Positions 1 to 6,815 of a DNA stretch of 17,926 bases are shown here, in pieces. The DNA comes from Chamaesiphon sp. GTDB lineage: Bacteria; Cyanobacteriota; Cyanobacteriia; Cyanobacteriales; Chamaesiphonaceae. The DNA is taken from NCBI GenBank assembly GCA_026786125.1, contig JAJAYU010000398.1, forward strand, positions 1 through 17,926, written 5' to 3'. The notes beneath the pieces are model-generated. The model had not been told where the DNA came from and did not search any database. It saw only the letters and a list, made by a program, of their open reading frames with translations. A program made the translations under genes and the position numbers. Position 1 is the stretch's first letter, and each line of letters starts with the position of its first letter.

Positions 1-67
1 AAGTCAGACTTGAACTGACGACCAAGGGCTTATGAGTCCCCTACTCTACCGACTGAGCTATTGAGCC
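1..67 (-). tRNA. tRNA with CAU anticodon (Met or Ile2), 3' end cut by window
   Basis: On the minus strand the molecule begins GGCTCAA (61-67), followed by a D-arm, an anticodon loop CTCATAA giving anticodon CAU, and a T-arm with stem GTCAG/CTGAC around TTCAAGT. Only the first two bases of the 3' acceptor strand (TT) are inside the window; the rest is lost at the left edge. CAU can be elongator Met or the lysidine-modified Ile2 tRNA. The loop and the CTTGGTCG variable region resemble bacterial Ile2 as much as Met, so I leave the amino acid open. The top pair of the anticodon stem next to the loop reads A-G, a mismatch. The acceptor, D and T pairings are otherwise consistent. Confidence 0.9.
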
Positions 68-152
68 AAGGCATTTAACGTATATCATCATAGCATGAAA
101 AATGCAGTTCAAGCAGGATCACCGTTAAACTAGTTTAGATTCAAGTCCGAAC

Positions 153-1013
153 CTAACTATTAGCGGGGAGATGGGCGATCGGATTGACAGCAGTTCCACC
201 ACTGGGACGAATCTCAAAGTGCAAGTGGGGACCAGTGCTACGGCCAGTGCTGCCCATTGCTGCGACCTGCTGACCTTGGCGAACGGTTTGACCGACACTG
301 ACTGATAGGCGACTATTGTGGGCATAGCGAGTGGTTGTGCCATCACTATGCCTGACTTCTACCAGGTTGCCATATCCACCTGAGTTCCAACCAGCGGAGA
401 TCACTGTACCATCGGCAGCCGCATTGATTGGTGTACCGACAGGGCCAGCAATATCAATACCTTTGTGCATTCGCCCCCACCGTCGTCCAAATCTGGAAGT
501 CAGCTTGCCTGCTGCTGGCCAAGAAAAACCAATCGTCGTTGTGCCAGGTTGGGTTGAGGGAAATTTATTCTCAGAATCTTTTAAATCACCTTCATATCCA
601 CCTTGATTAAAAGCTGCTTGTCCGGTTGCAACTGGCTTAAAGGCTCTAGTTTTTGGTGAAGCTACATCGATAGTGACAGCAGATTCACTACCTACTTGTG
701 GATTGTTGGCACTGGCTGAATTGACATAACGAACCGGAATGGACTGGGCAATTAGTACTGAAGATTGTTTTCCGTACTTTGCTTGCATTGCTGAAACATT
801 AGTGGTGGGGAAGCTAGTTATTCCCACGAAAACTGCTAACCCAAGCATTATCAAAGATGCGCGCCTTCGGCGATTAGCAAACAGAGCGGCAATCTTGACA
901 AAAACCGATCCTGACTCGGTGGTTGCTGCGGACGATCGATTAGCTAGGATTTTACTAGCATTTTTCGGTTTATTGACTAATTTAACCTTCTGTGTAACTT
1001 CGGGTTTCAACAA
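153..1013 (-). CDS. M23-family peptidoglycan endopeptidase, membrane-anchored
   Basis: This is a zinc metallopeptidase of the LytM/M23 type, expected to cut peptide cross-links of peptidoglycan outside the cytoplasmic membrane. Numbering from an upstream TTG at 1040 (295 codons), a basic stretch RRRR (57-60) precedes one hydrophobic segment (about 62-78). A low-complexity linker runs to about 170, and the M23 domain fills 175-290. The zinc and catalytic residues are visible: H192 and D196 in HKGID, H241 in RYAH, and H272/H274 in HLHFE. The start is set by a perfect AGGAGG (1020-1025) followed after 6 bases by TTG at 1013, with a second TTG at 1010. The longer TTG start at 1040 would place that Shine-Dalgarno inside the gene, so I prefer 1013 (286 aa). 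It stands alone, transcribed toward the tRNA. The family is certain; the exact bond cut and any role in cell separation are not. Confidence 0.92.
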   Translation of the reverse strand: MLKPEVTQKVKLVNKPKNASKILANRSSAATTESGSVFVKIAALFANRRRRASLIMLGLAVFVGITSFPTTNVSAMQAKYGKQSSVLIAQSIPVRYVNSASANNPQVGSESAVTIDVASPKTRAFKPVATGQAAFNQGGYEGDLKDSENKFPSTQPGTTTIGFSWPAAGKLTSRFGRRWGRMHKGIDIAGPVGTPINAAADGTVISAGWNSGGYGNLVEVRHSDGTTTRYAHNSRLSVSVGQTVRQGQQVAAMGSTGRSTGPHLHFEIRPSGGTAVNPIAHLPANS

Positions 1014-1019
1014 AAATGA

Positions 1020-1025
1020 CCTCCT
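1020..1025 (-). promoter_or_regulatory. Shine-Dalgarno deciding a TTG start
   Basis: The minus strand reads AGGAGG here, six bases before TTG at 1013 and nine before TTG at 1010. It is the strongest ribosome-binding site seen in the window, and it argues that the M23 gene starts at one of these two TTG codons rather than further upstream. Confidence 0.75.
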
Positions 1026-1040
1026 AACATTTGAGTACAA

Positions 1041-1787
1041 CAGTAGTCAGCGGACTGAATTTATCTAAACAATTTCAGTGCTAACTGACCTCTAACTCCA
1101 TTCACACCAAAAATAATATTGACATAACGACAGTTATCAGAATGAGCTAATTTTTCGGTTGGATTCTGATGCCGATCGGTAGATCGAGTCAGGGAAGCAC
1201 AACCAATTGCCGTGTGTCAGTAGCGATCCCTAATCGCTAAAGCTACTTTAAGTGAAGATGCAACAATTTGCAAGGTTATTTGTCAAACATCGATCGACGA
1301 TGGCAATTTCTAACTACTCACAAGAGTAGCTACAAGCTTTGCTAGCAGTAGAGTTCAGTGTGATCAGAATCAAATATAAATGAATTGAATAAATCAGGCA
1401 AATATCAATCGAGCACTACTCTAAATCACCCGATCTTAAATTTACCGTTGGACATCTGCTGACGATGATTCCGCTCTGAGATCCTGCTGTATCAAAAAAC
1501 ACGAAAATATTAGACCAACTAGCATCAATCTCAATTATCACGCTAGTTGCTAATGTGTTTGATTCTCCAAAGGAGAGACTATTGCAAGGTAAGCGTGACT
1601 CTATCGCAAACGATAAATTGTCGATCTAGTTCGCCAATATCTAGTAAATCAATGATAGAAATTTCTTATCTAAATATTGGTGATGATTTCATTAAAACCT
1701 CAATTGAATTATCTTCATTGATTTGTGAGGACAGCCAAGTGCCGACATGCTAGATTTTCAGCCAGGTTTGTCCTAATTTTGGCCCGA
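1041..1787. other. Long non-coding stretch with small hairpins
   Basis: About 750 bases lie between the M23 gene and trmL, whose 3' end is at 1788, with no convincing gene. The longest plus-strand reading frame (1547-1753, TTG start) has no recognisable domain and unconvincing composition. Three short inverted repeats are visible: TAGCGAT around CCCTA (1221-1239), CTACTC around ACAA (1314-1329) and CAACTAGC with an 18-base loop (1516-1549). None is followed by a T-tract. Part of this region must hold the promoter of the M23 gene. I saw no match to a known riboswitch, including the ydaO/c-di-AMP class often linked to wall hydrolases. Confidence 0.5.
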
Positions 1788-2243
1788 TTATCCATTCACT
1801 TGACGCTGGGCTTCAAATAGCCCTACAGCCGCACTGACAGAGAGATTGAGGCTTCGCACTCCTGGCTCACTCATGGGAATGTACACCGTCGCGGCACATT
1901 GTTCGATCATCTGCGCTGGTAGCCCGCTAGTTTCACTCCCAAATAGCAACCAGTCATCAGCCTGAAACTGGAATTTAAAATGACTGCAACTACCCCGAAC
2001 ACTAAACCCAATATTACGTCCAGGCTGTTGAAGTCGAAATTGAATGAATGCATCGATCGAATCGTGAATTGTGAGGTCAACATAAGGCCAGTAGTCTAAT
2101 CCAGCCCGTTTGACAGTGCGATCGCTAATTTCAAAGCCCAATGGTCCAACTAGGTGTAATTTGGTACGAGTAGCGGCACATGTTCGGGCGATATTTCCAG
2201 TATTGGGCGGAATTTGGGGATTGACTAAAACTAACTGGAGCAT
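1788..2243 (-). CDS. trmL: tRNA (cytidine(34)-2'-O)-methyltransferase, SPOUT family
   Basis: TrmL transfers a methyl group from S-adenosylmethionine to the 2'-O of the wobble nucleotide of certain leucine tRNAs, in the cytoplasm. The 151-residue length is that of a minimal SPOUT domain without extensions. Family motifs appear in order: NPQIPPNTGNIARTCAA at 8-24, KRAGLDYW at 45-52, FSVRGS at 80-85, LLFGSETSGLP at 99-109 and IPMSEPGVRSLNLSVSAA at 122-139, the last two forming the knotted cofactor site. One small departure is R26, where Gly is usual after CAAT. The start is ATG at 2243, with no strong Shine-Dalgarno. It appears monocistronic: the next gene upstream on the same strand, gshA, ends 255 bases before it. 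Confidence 0.93.
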   Translation of the reverse strand: MLQLVLVNPQIPPNTGNIARTCAATRTKLHLVGPLGFEISDRTVKRAGLDYWPYVDLTIHDSIDAFIQFRLQQPGRNIGFSVRGSCSHFKFQFQADDWLLFGSETSGLPAQMIEQCAATVYIPMSEPGVRSLNLSVSAAVGLFEAQRQVNG

Positions 2244-2418
2244 AGGTTCAAAATTGGCTGGCGAGAAATTGAGATCTAGTCAATATGGGAGAGAGAAAAT
2301 AGCTGAACTAGAGATTAAGTAAAGATTAGCGAAGTTATGTTTACAATTCGCAACCTTTAGTAATATATAGATTTTCTTTATATTTCGATTTGGGTAGTTC
2401 GGCTCCGCTCACTAACCT

Positions 2419-2493
2419 AGTTGGGAGTTGGAAGTTGAGAGTTGGGATTTGGGGAGACTGGAGATAATTCACCATCCACCATCCACTATCCAC
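2419..2493. repeat. Short tandem repeats between trmL and gshA
   Basis: A run of imperfect GTTGGGA/GTTGGAA words (about 2419-2448) is followed by three heptamers of the form ACCATCC (2471-2491, the third being ACTATCC). Such heptameric STRR arrays are common between cyanobacterial genes. Lying just beyond the 3' end of gshA, they may mark its transcript end, but no clear terminator hairpin is present. Confidence 0.6.
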
Positions 2494-2498
2494 AAAGC

Positions 2499-3635
2499 CT
2501 ACCCAACTGATTGACAAATATATCGATCCAGCTCAATTTCCTGCTGCTCAACTTGGGAAATCGCTTGCATCAACACAGCTTGAGCGTCACCAGATTTTTG
2601 ATAAGCCCGCAGCCACTGTTGTGCGGTATTGCCCTCGCGGAGAATTTTCTTTACAGGCGACAGGAAGCAGGTAAAGCCACGCTGTTTAGCAAATTCGCGC
2701 ACCTCATCATAAAGCTCCCCAATCCAGTCATGAGCAGTAATCGATCGACCATCCTGCCAATGTCTTAGGGTAGCATCAAGGCTAGATTTAGCCACTAACA
2801 TTTCATTGGCATCTGCCAACTCGACTAATTCCTCGGCAGAGAGACTACTCATCACCAGCGGATCGAGATCGGGATTCTCGATCAGTTGCCACAATCTCGC
2901 TTCAATCAGGCTGGTAACTGCGAGTAAGGCGATCGGATCGATGATTAGGTCACAAATTCTCAATTCAAGTCGATTGAGGTTGTAGGGGCGGCGATCGCCA
3001 TTAGGACGCACCGATGACCAGAGATGGCGGACGTTTTGCATCGTCTTTTGCTCTAATTGTTCATTCACCCATTTGATATGGTGAGCATGACTTTCAAACA
3101 ACGGCACATGTTTGGGAGTCTTGGGGAATAAGCCCCAGCGAGTGGAATGATAACCAGTAGGCTTACCATTCAAGAATGGAGAACCAGCACTCAAGGCTAG
3201 ATATAGCGGAGCTTCAACCCGTACCAACCGACAAGCCCGCATCAGCAATTCTGGATCGCTAATGCCAATATTGATATGTACACTAGCTGTCACCACATCG
3301 GTACCATAAGCCTGTTCGATGTAAGTATGATAAGGATTATTGAGATCCGATCGATAAAATTTGTCCGTACCACCCAGGGATAAAGTACTACCTGGAATCA
3401 AAGTATAGTCACCAAGGGTCTGAATATAAGCCCGTAACTGACGACGAGGGCGGACTAGAGCGCAGAGTAACCGCTCATAAGAATTGAATGGCGCGGTGGT
3501 ATATTCCACATTCCGACTATCTGGTTCGATGATAAACCCATCCAAATCTGCCACAATTCGATCGGACAAACCGACAATCTCGCCTTGGGGTGTACCAGTG
3601 TAGACTTCAATTTCAAATCCTTTAGAAAGTAGCAT
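2499..3635 (-). CDS. gshA: Glutamate--cysteine ligase, cyanobacterial type
   Basis: This enzyme makes gamma-glutamylcysteine from glutamate, cysteine and ATP, the first step of glutathione synthesis, in the cytoplasm. The 378 residues match the usual length of the cyanobacterial GshA group, which is distinct from the longer E. coli enzyme. Characteristic stretches are KGFEIEVYTGTPQGE at 5-19, DSRNVEYTTAP at 39-49, YTLIPGSTLSLGG at 77-89, TASVHINIG at 116-124, GYHSTRWGLFPKTP at 161-174, FESHAHHI at 180-187 and SSVRPNGDRRPYNLNRLELRICDL at 207-230. The ATG at 3635 fits the family N-terminus. A CCCCTA heptamer array lies immediately before it, so no Shine-Dalgarno is visible. No gshB is nearby. 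Confidence 0.95.
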   Translation of the reverse strand: MLLSKGFEIEVYTGTPQGEIVGLSDRIVADLDGFIIEPDSRNVEYTTAPFNSYERLLCALVRPRRQLRAYIQTLGDYTLIPGSTLSLGGTDKFYRSDLNNPYHTYIEQAYGTDVVTASVHINIGISDPELLMRACRLVRVEAPLYLALSAGSPFLNGKPTGYHSTRWGLFPKTPKHVPLFESHAHHIKWVNEQLEQKTMQNVRHLWSSVRPNGDRRPYNLNRLELRICDLIIDPIALLAVTSLIEARLWQLIENPDLDPLVMSSLSAEELVELADANEMLVAKSSLDATLRHWQDGRSITAHDWIGELYDEVREFAKQRGFTCFLSPVKKILREGNTAQQWLRAYQKSGDAQAVLMQAISQVEQQEIELDRYICQSVG

Positions 3636-3640
3636 GGAGT

Positions 3641-3660
3641 TAGGGGATAGGGGACAGGGA
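3641..3660. repeat. STRR heptamer array abutting the gshA start codon
   Basis: On the plus strand TAGGGGA heptamers (two, then a degenerate GACAGGGA) begin five bases outside the gshA start codon. Read in the direction of gshA this is CCCCTA-rich sequence ending directly before the ATG, in the place of a normal leader and ribosome-binding site. Bases 3641-3654 are the exact reverse complement of 3805-3818. Confidence 0.8.
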
Positions 3661-3785
3661 TTATGGTTTAGACATTGGGTAAGATGAATTTATCCCGACG
3701 TTATATAGATCATAGCGGTTTTGGCTGGTAATCTTCGATTGAATGTTTAAACTCCAACGATAGATTTCAAATAACACAGGTAATT

Positions 3786-3826
3786 TCCTATCCCCTATTC
3801 CCTATCCCCTATCCCCTATTCCCTAA
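3786..3826. repeat. STRR heptamer array upstream of the Tab2-like gene
   Basis: About six CCCCTAT or CCCTATT units stand head to tail, with the repeat strand opposite to the array beside gshA (14-bp exact inverted match, 3641-3654 with 3805-3818). It ends about 70 bases before the Tab2-like start codon and sits in the divergent gshA/tab2 promoter region. Confidence 0.85.
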
Positions 3827-3895
3827 TTACCACCGATCGCCGATAATTGGGGACTAACTGTAAAAATCACAACGCAAGCAGCACGACGTAAAATA

Positions 3896-4747
3896 ATGGG
3901 AGTGATTTGGGAGATCGACTTTTACTCACGCCCTTTGGTGGATGAGCGACAAAAAAAAGTTTGGGAACTGTTGGTGTGTGAAAGTCCATCAAGTACCGCG
4001 CAATCAAGTAGCGAATTATTTCGCTACGCCCAATATTGTCCCAGCGATAAAGTCAATTCGTTATGGCTGGGCGAAGCTTTACAAGCAGCGATGCTCGAAG
4101 CCAAGCAATCGCCCCAGCGGATTCGCTTCTTCCGGCGACAGATGAACAATATGATTACCAAAGCCTGCAAGGATATTGGGATCCCGTCAGCAGCTAGTCG
4201 TCGCTCTATTTCTTTGCGACAATGGTTAGATGAGCGAATGGAGCAATTCTATCCCAGCCAGCCCAACTATCAGGCTGTCAATAGTGCCTCAGTGCAGATG
4301 TTCTCAGATCCGCCCCAACCCTTGCCCGAAGCCCTCATCGGTGAAAAGTGGGCATTTGTGAATCTCGCAGCTAGTCAATTTGCCGAAATGAGCGATTGGC
4401 AAATTGGATTTGGGGAATCATTCCCCCTAGAGATGTTTGGAATCACCCCAGAGATTCAGATTCCTGGCTTGATTCTCTATTCACAACGTTCGGTACCAAT
4501 GGCAGCCTGGATGTCAGGACTAGAGATCGTCGCAGTCCAATATCAACCAGCCCCAAAATCGACGCTATTGCTAGAAACAGGCGCGAGTGAAAGCTGGATC
4601 TTAGCCCGTCTCGACGGCACCACCCAGTCAGAAGCAGCTCGCTTTGAAGCCAGCAAAGAACAGTCCAAAGGTGTTCACTTCATCGCCATCCAATCCAATC
4701 CCGAAAGTGAAGAATTCGCCGGATTTTGGCTACTTTATGATAGTTAA
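3896..4747 (+). CDS. Tab2/Atab2 family RNA-binding protein (DUF1092)
   Basis: The 283-residue protein matches the cyanobacterial and plastid Tab2/Atab2 family. In Chlamydomonas, Tab2 binds the psaB leader and is needed for its translation; Arabidopsis Atab2 acts on photosystem I and II translation. In cyanobacteria the homologue's role is inferred by analogy, probably RNA binding linked to photosystem synthesis. The family N-terminus IWEIDFYSRP is at 4-13, followed by KKVWELLVCE at 20-29. The C-terminal half contains ALIGEKWAFVNL at about 145-156 and ends with FAGFWLLYDS. The ATG at 3896 matches the family start; no strong Shine-Dalgarno precedes it. The upstream neighbour gshA is divergent, and pmbA follows on the same strand after a 133-base repeat-filled gap. 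Confidence 0.88.
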   Translation: MGVIWEIDFYSRPLVDERQKKVWELLVCESPSSTAQSSSELFRYAQYCPSDKVNSLWLGEALQAAMLEAKQSPQRIRFFRRQMNNMITKACKDIGIPSAASRRSISLRQWLDERMEQFYPSQPNYQAVNSASVQMFSDPPQPLPEALIGEKWAFVNLAASQFAEMSDWQIGFGESFPLEMFGITPEIQIPGLILYSQRSVPMAAWMSGLEIVAVQYQPAPKSTLLLETGASESWILARLDGTTQSEAARFEASKEQSKGVHFIAIQSNPESEEFAGFWLLYDS

Positions 4748-4752
4748 TTTAA

Positions 4753-4790
4753 TAGGGGATAGGGGATAGGGAACAGGGAACAGGGACTAG
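4753..4790. repeat. STRR array, left arm of a 21-bp inverted repeat
   Basis: TAGGGGA heptamers followed by degenerate AACAGGG copies, just after the stop codon of the Tab2-like gene. Bases 4753-4773 are the exact reverse complement of 4852-4872. Confidence 0.9.
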
Positions 4791-4805
4791 TAATCAATTT
4801 TTCTC

Positions 4806-4880
4806 TCCCAGTCCCCCAGTCCCCCAGTCTCCCAGTCTCTCAATCCCCCTCTTCCCTATCCCCTATCCCCTATCCCCTAA
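4806..4880. repeat. CAGTCCCC and CCCCTAT arrays up to the pmbA start codon
   Basis: Two repeat types follow one another: CAGTCCCC/CAGTCTCC octamers (about 4808-4840), then CCCTATC heptamers (4852-4880) that end directly before the pmbA ATG at 4881. The heptamer part holds the right arm (4852-4872) of the inverted repeat with 4753-4773. No Shine-Dalgarno is visible before the ATG. Confidence 0.88.
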
Positions 4881-6167
4881 ATGGATATCACCGAACAACT
4901 CCTAGATCTAGCTAGTAAAGCAGGTGCAGCAGCAGCAGAGGTTTATCAAGCTAAATCTTTGTCTCGCCCAGTTTTTTTTGAGGCAAATCGACTCAAGCAG
5001 TTGGAATCAACCCAGAGCGAGGGGATTGCGCTGCGGTTGTGGAAAGATGGGAAACCAGGTATAGCCGTTGCCTATGGTGCAGTTGAGCCAAGTATTTTGG
5101 TGGCCAAAAGTATTGAACTATCGGCACTTAACGATCGAGAAACCCCTGAATTAAATCAAGCTAATCATACTATTTACCCAGACTTAGGCAATACAATTCC
5201 CACAGAAGAATTACTAGCAATGGGCAAAACTGCGATCGAACTAGTAAGATCGGATTTCCCTGATGTTGTCTGTAACAGTCAATGGGACTGCGATATCGAA
5301 ACCACTAGACTGGTGAATAGTCTGGGACTAGATTGTAGCTATAGCGACACCACCTTAAGCGGCTATCTGGCTGTAGAATGGATTCGCGGTGATGACTTTT
5401 TGAGTGTGGGTGATGGTCAAACTCAACGAGGTGAGTTGGATCCAGCTAAAATTGCCCAAAGTGTGATCAAAAGGTTGGAGTGGGCAAAAAATAATGTGAA
5501 GCCCCCAACAGGAAAGGTGCCAGTTTTGTTTACTGCCAAAGCTGCCGATATGTTGTGGGAAACAGTCCAAGCCGCAATGAATGGTAAGCAGGTGTATGAA
5601 GGAGCTTCACCCTGGAGTGATAGATTGGGGCAAACAGTAGTTTCCCCCCTGCTCACACTCATGCAAGAGCCAAGTTGGGGACCATTTAGTTGTCCCTTTG
5701 ATGATGAAGGTTCGCCAACACGATCTTTGACGCTGATTCAAGCGGGTGTTCTGAAACTATTTTATGCCGATCGAACCATCGGTCGTCAACTTGGTTGTGG
5801 CTCAACGGGAAATGGCTTCCGGTCTGGATTGGGTAGCTATCCTACCCCCGATCTCGTCAATCTAACAGTGGCACCTGGGACAAAGAGTTTCCCAGAATTG
5901 GTCAAGCAGCTTGATTCGGGCATTATCATTGATCAAATTCTGGGGGGTGGAGCTGGAATGTCTGGCGATTTTTCGATCAATGTCGAACTAGGTTATCGCG
6001 TCCGCAACGGTGAAATCGTCGGTCGCATCAAAGACACGATGGTCAGTGGTAACGTCTATACCGCCCTCAAACAAGTCGTAGCAGTCGGTGCAGATATCGA
6101 TTGGAATGGCCCCTGTCACACGCCATCTTTGATTGTGGAGGGTTTGTCGGTGACGGGTAGAGGGTAA
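4881..6167 (+). CDS. pmbA: TldD/PmbA family protein, PmbA (TldE)-like subunit
   Basis: In E. coli, TldD and TldE (PmbA) form a heterodimeric metallopeptidase that degrades unfolded or ribosomal peptides. TldD supplies the HExxxH zinc motif and TldE lacks it. This 428-residue protein has no HExxxH and carries the PmbA-type C-terminal block ILGGGAGMSGDFS at 353-365 followed by NVELGYRVRNGEIVGRI, so it is the TldE-like partner. The N-terminal domain includes EVYQAKSLSRPVFFEANRL at 20-38 and EGIALRLW at 47-54; the central part includes EGASPWSDRLGQTV at 240-253. The ATG is fixed by family alignment although a heptamer array directly precedes it. No tldD gene is adjacent, so the partner must lie elsewhere or the protein acts differently. 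It ends 85 bases before the fur gene. Confidence 0.9.
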   Translation: MDITEQLLDLASKAGAAAAEVYQAKSLSRPVFFEANRLKQLESTQSEGIALRLWKDGKPGIAVAYGAVEPSILVAKSIELSALNDRETPELNQANHTIYPDLGNTIPTEELLAMGKTAIELVRSDFPDVVCNSQWDCDIETTRLVNSLGLDCSYSDTTLSGYLAVEWIRGDDFLSVGDGQTQRGELDPAKIAQSVIKRLEWAKNNVKPPTGKVPVLFTAKAADMLWETVQAAMNGKQVYEGASPWSDRLGQTVVSPLLTLMQEPSWGPFSCPFDDEGSPTRSLTLIQAGVLKLFYADRTIGRQLGCGSTGNGFRSGLGSYPTPDLVNLTVAPGTKSFPELVKQLDSGIIIDQILGGGAGMSGDFSINVELGYRVRNGEIVGRIKDTMVSGNVYTALKQVVAVGADIDWNGPCHTPSLIVEGLSVTGRG

Positions 6168-6186
6168 TTTAAAAGAGAGTTATTCT

Positions 6187-6205
6187 CAACAAGCTTCGCT
6201 TGTTG
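6187..6205. repeat. Perfect 8-bp hairpin between pmbA and fur
   Basis: CAACAAGC, a three-base loop TTC, and GCTTGTTG. This palindrome (CAAGC-TTC-GCTTG) is a common intergenic element in cyanobacterial genomes. It lies 20 bases after the pmbA stop and could end that transcript, but no T-tract follows on either strand. The right arm overlaps the proposed -35 box of fur. Confidence 0.6.
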
Positions 6206-6231
6206 CAAATAGATTCCCAGTCAGATATGAT
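6203..6231 (+). promoter_or_regulatory. Candidate sigma-70-type promoter of fur
   Basis: TTGCAA (6203-6208) and TATGAT (6226-6231) are separated by 17 bases, the preferred spacing. Predicted transcription would start near 6238, giving a leader of about 20-25 bases before the fur ATG. Confidence 0.55.
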
Positions 6232-6244
6232 AGTTACTTACTAT
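6230..6244. promoter_or_regulatory. Candidate Fur operator (inverted repeat)
   Basis: ATAGT-TACTT-ACTAT, a 15-bp AT-rich inverted repeat covering the end of the -10 box and the predicted start of the fur transcript. Position and composition suit an autoregulatory Fur site, and cyanobacterial FurA is known to bind its own promoter. The match to the classical 19-bp iron box is only partial. Confidence 0.4.
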
Positions 6245-6261
6245 AAGATTGGGTGATGAGT

Positions 6262-6714
6262 ATGTCATTCTACACAGCAGACTCTCTCAAAGCTGAACTA
6301 CATGAACGGGGCTGGCGACTCACGCCGCAACGAGAAATAATTTTAGATATATTCCAAAACTTAGCCGCAGGCAGGCATCTCAGTGCGGAGGAACTGTGCG
6401 AATTGCTCCAGAAAGAGGGGCACGATATTAGTTTGTCCACTATCTACCGCACCGTCAAGCTAATGGCGCGGATGGGTATTTTGCGTGAACTGGAATTGGC
6501 TGAAGATCATAAACACTATGAAATCAACCAACCGCACCATCACCATCACCATTTGATCTGTGTCCGTTGTAATCAAACGATCGAATTCAAGAACGATTCT
6601 GTCCTGAAAATCGGCGACAAAACTTCAAAGAAAGAAGGCTATCATTTACTCGATTGTCAACTCACTATTCATGCTGTTTGTCCAGCTTGTCAGCGATCGA
6701 TTCTACCTGTATAA
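6262..6714 (+). CDS. fur: Fur-family metal-responsive repressor, FurA type
   Basis: A global iron-responsive DNA-binding regulator of about 150 residues. The winged-helix N-terminal domain contains LKAELHERGWRLTPQRE and the recognition helix SLSTIYRTVKLMARMGILREL. The dimerisation and metal domain has a six-histidine run (HHHHHH), CVRC, LLDC and CPAC. This five-cysteine layout, together with the WRLTPQRE start, matches cyanobacterial FurA rather than the Zur (FurB) or PerR (FurC) paralogues. Three in-frame starts lie close together (GTG 6253, ATG 6256, ATG 6262). I chose 6262 because it gives MSFYTADSLKAEL, which lines up with the FurA N-terminus. An extra cysteine sits in the ELCELL segment of the DNA-binding domain. 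Its promoter carries a plausible autoregulatory inverted repeat. Confidence 0.93.
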   Translation: MSFYTADSLKAELHERGWRLTPQREIILDIFQNLAAGRHLSAEELCELLQKEGHDISLSTIYRTVKLMARMGILRELELAEDHKHYEINQPHHHHHHLICVRCNQTIEFKNDSVLKIGDKTSKKEGYHLLDCQLTIHAVCPACQRSILPV

Positions 6715-6815
6715 GCCGCTGTAAGGGAGGGTTTATGTTAATATTTAAATTATACTAACATGATTAAATAAGCTCAAACAAACCCACCCAATTCCACAAT
6801 TAATGTCGATCGATC

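Noticed and set aside
739..1068. 109-residue plus-strand reading frame opposite the M23 gene
   Set aside because: It is the complement of the basic and hydrophobic N-terminal part of the M23 gene and has no family resemblance.
1041..1340. ydaO/c-di-AMP riboswitch upstream of the M23 hydrolase
   Set aside because: The minus-strand leader was read for the conserved core blocks of this class and none was found.
1547..1753. 68-residue plus-strand reading frame in the gene-free stretch
   Set aside because: TTG start, no domain, serine-rich composition typical of random frames, and the only good Shine-Dalgarno in the area (AAGGAG near 1570) leads into a different frame that stops after 15 codons.
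2419..4880. CRISPR array from the regularly spaced short repeats
   Set aside because: Units are 7-8 bases in direct tandem without unique spacers, the pattern of STRR repeats; no cas genes are present.
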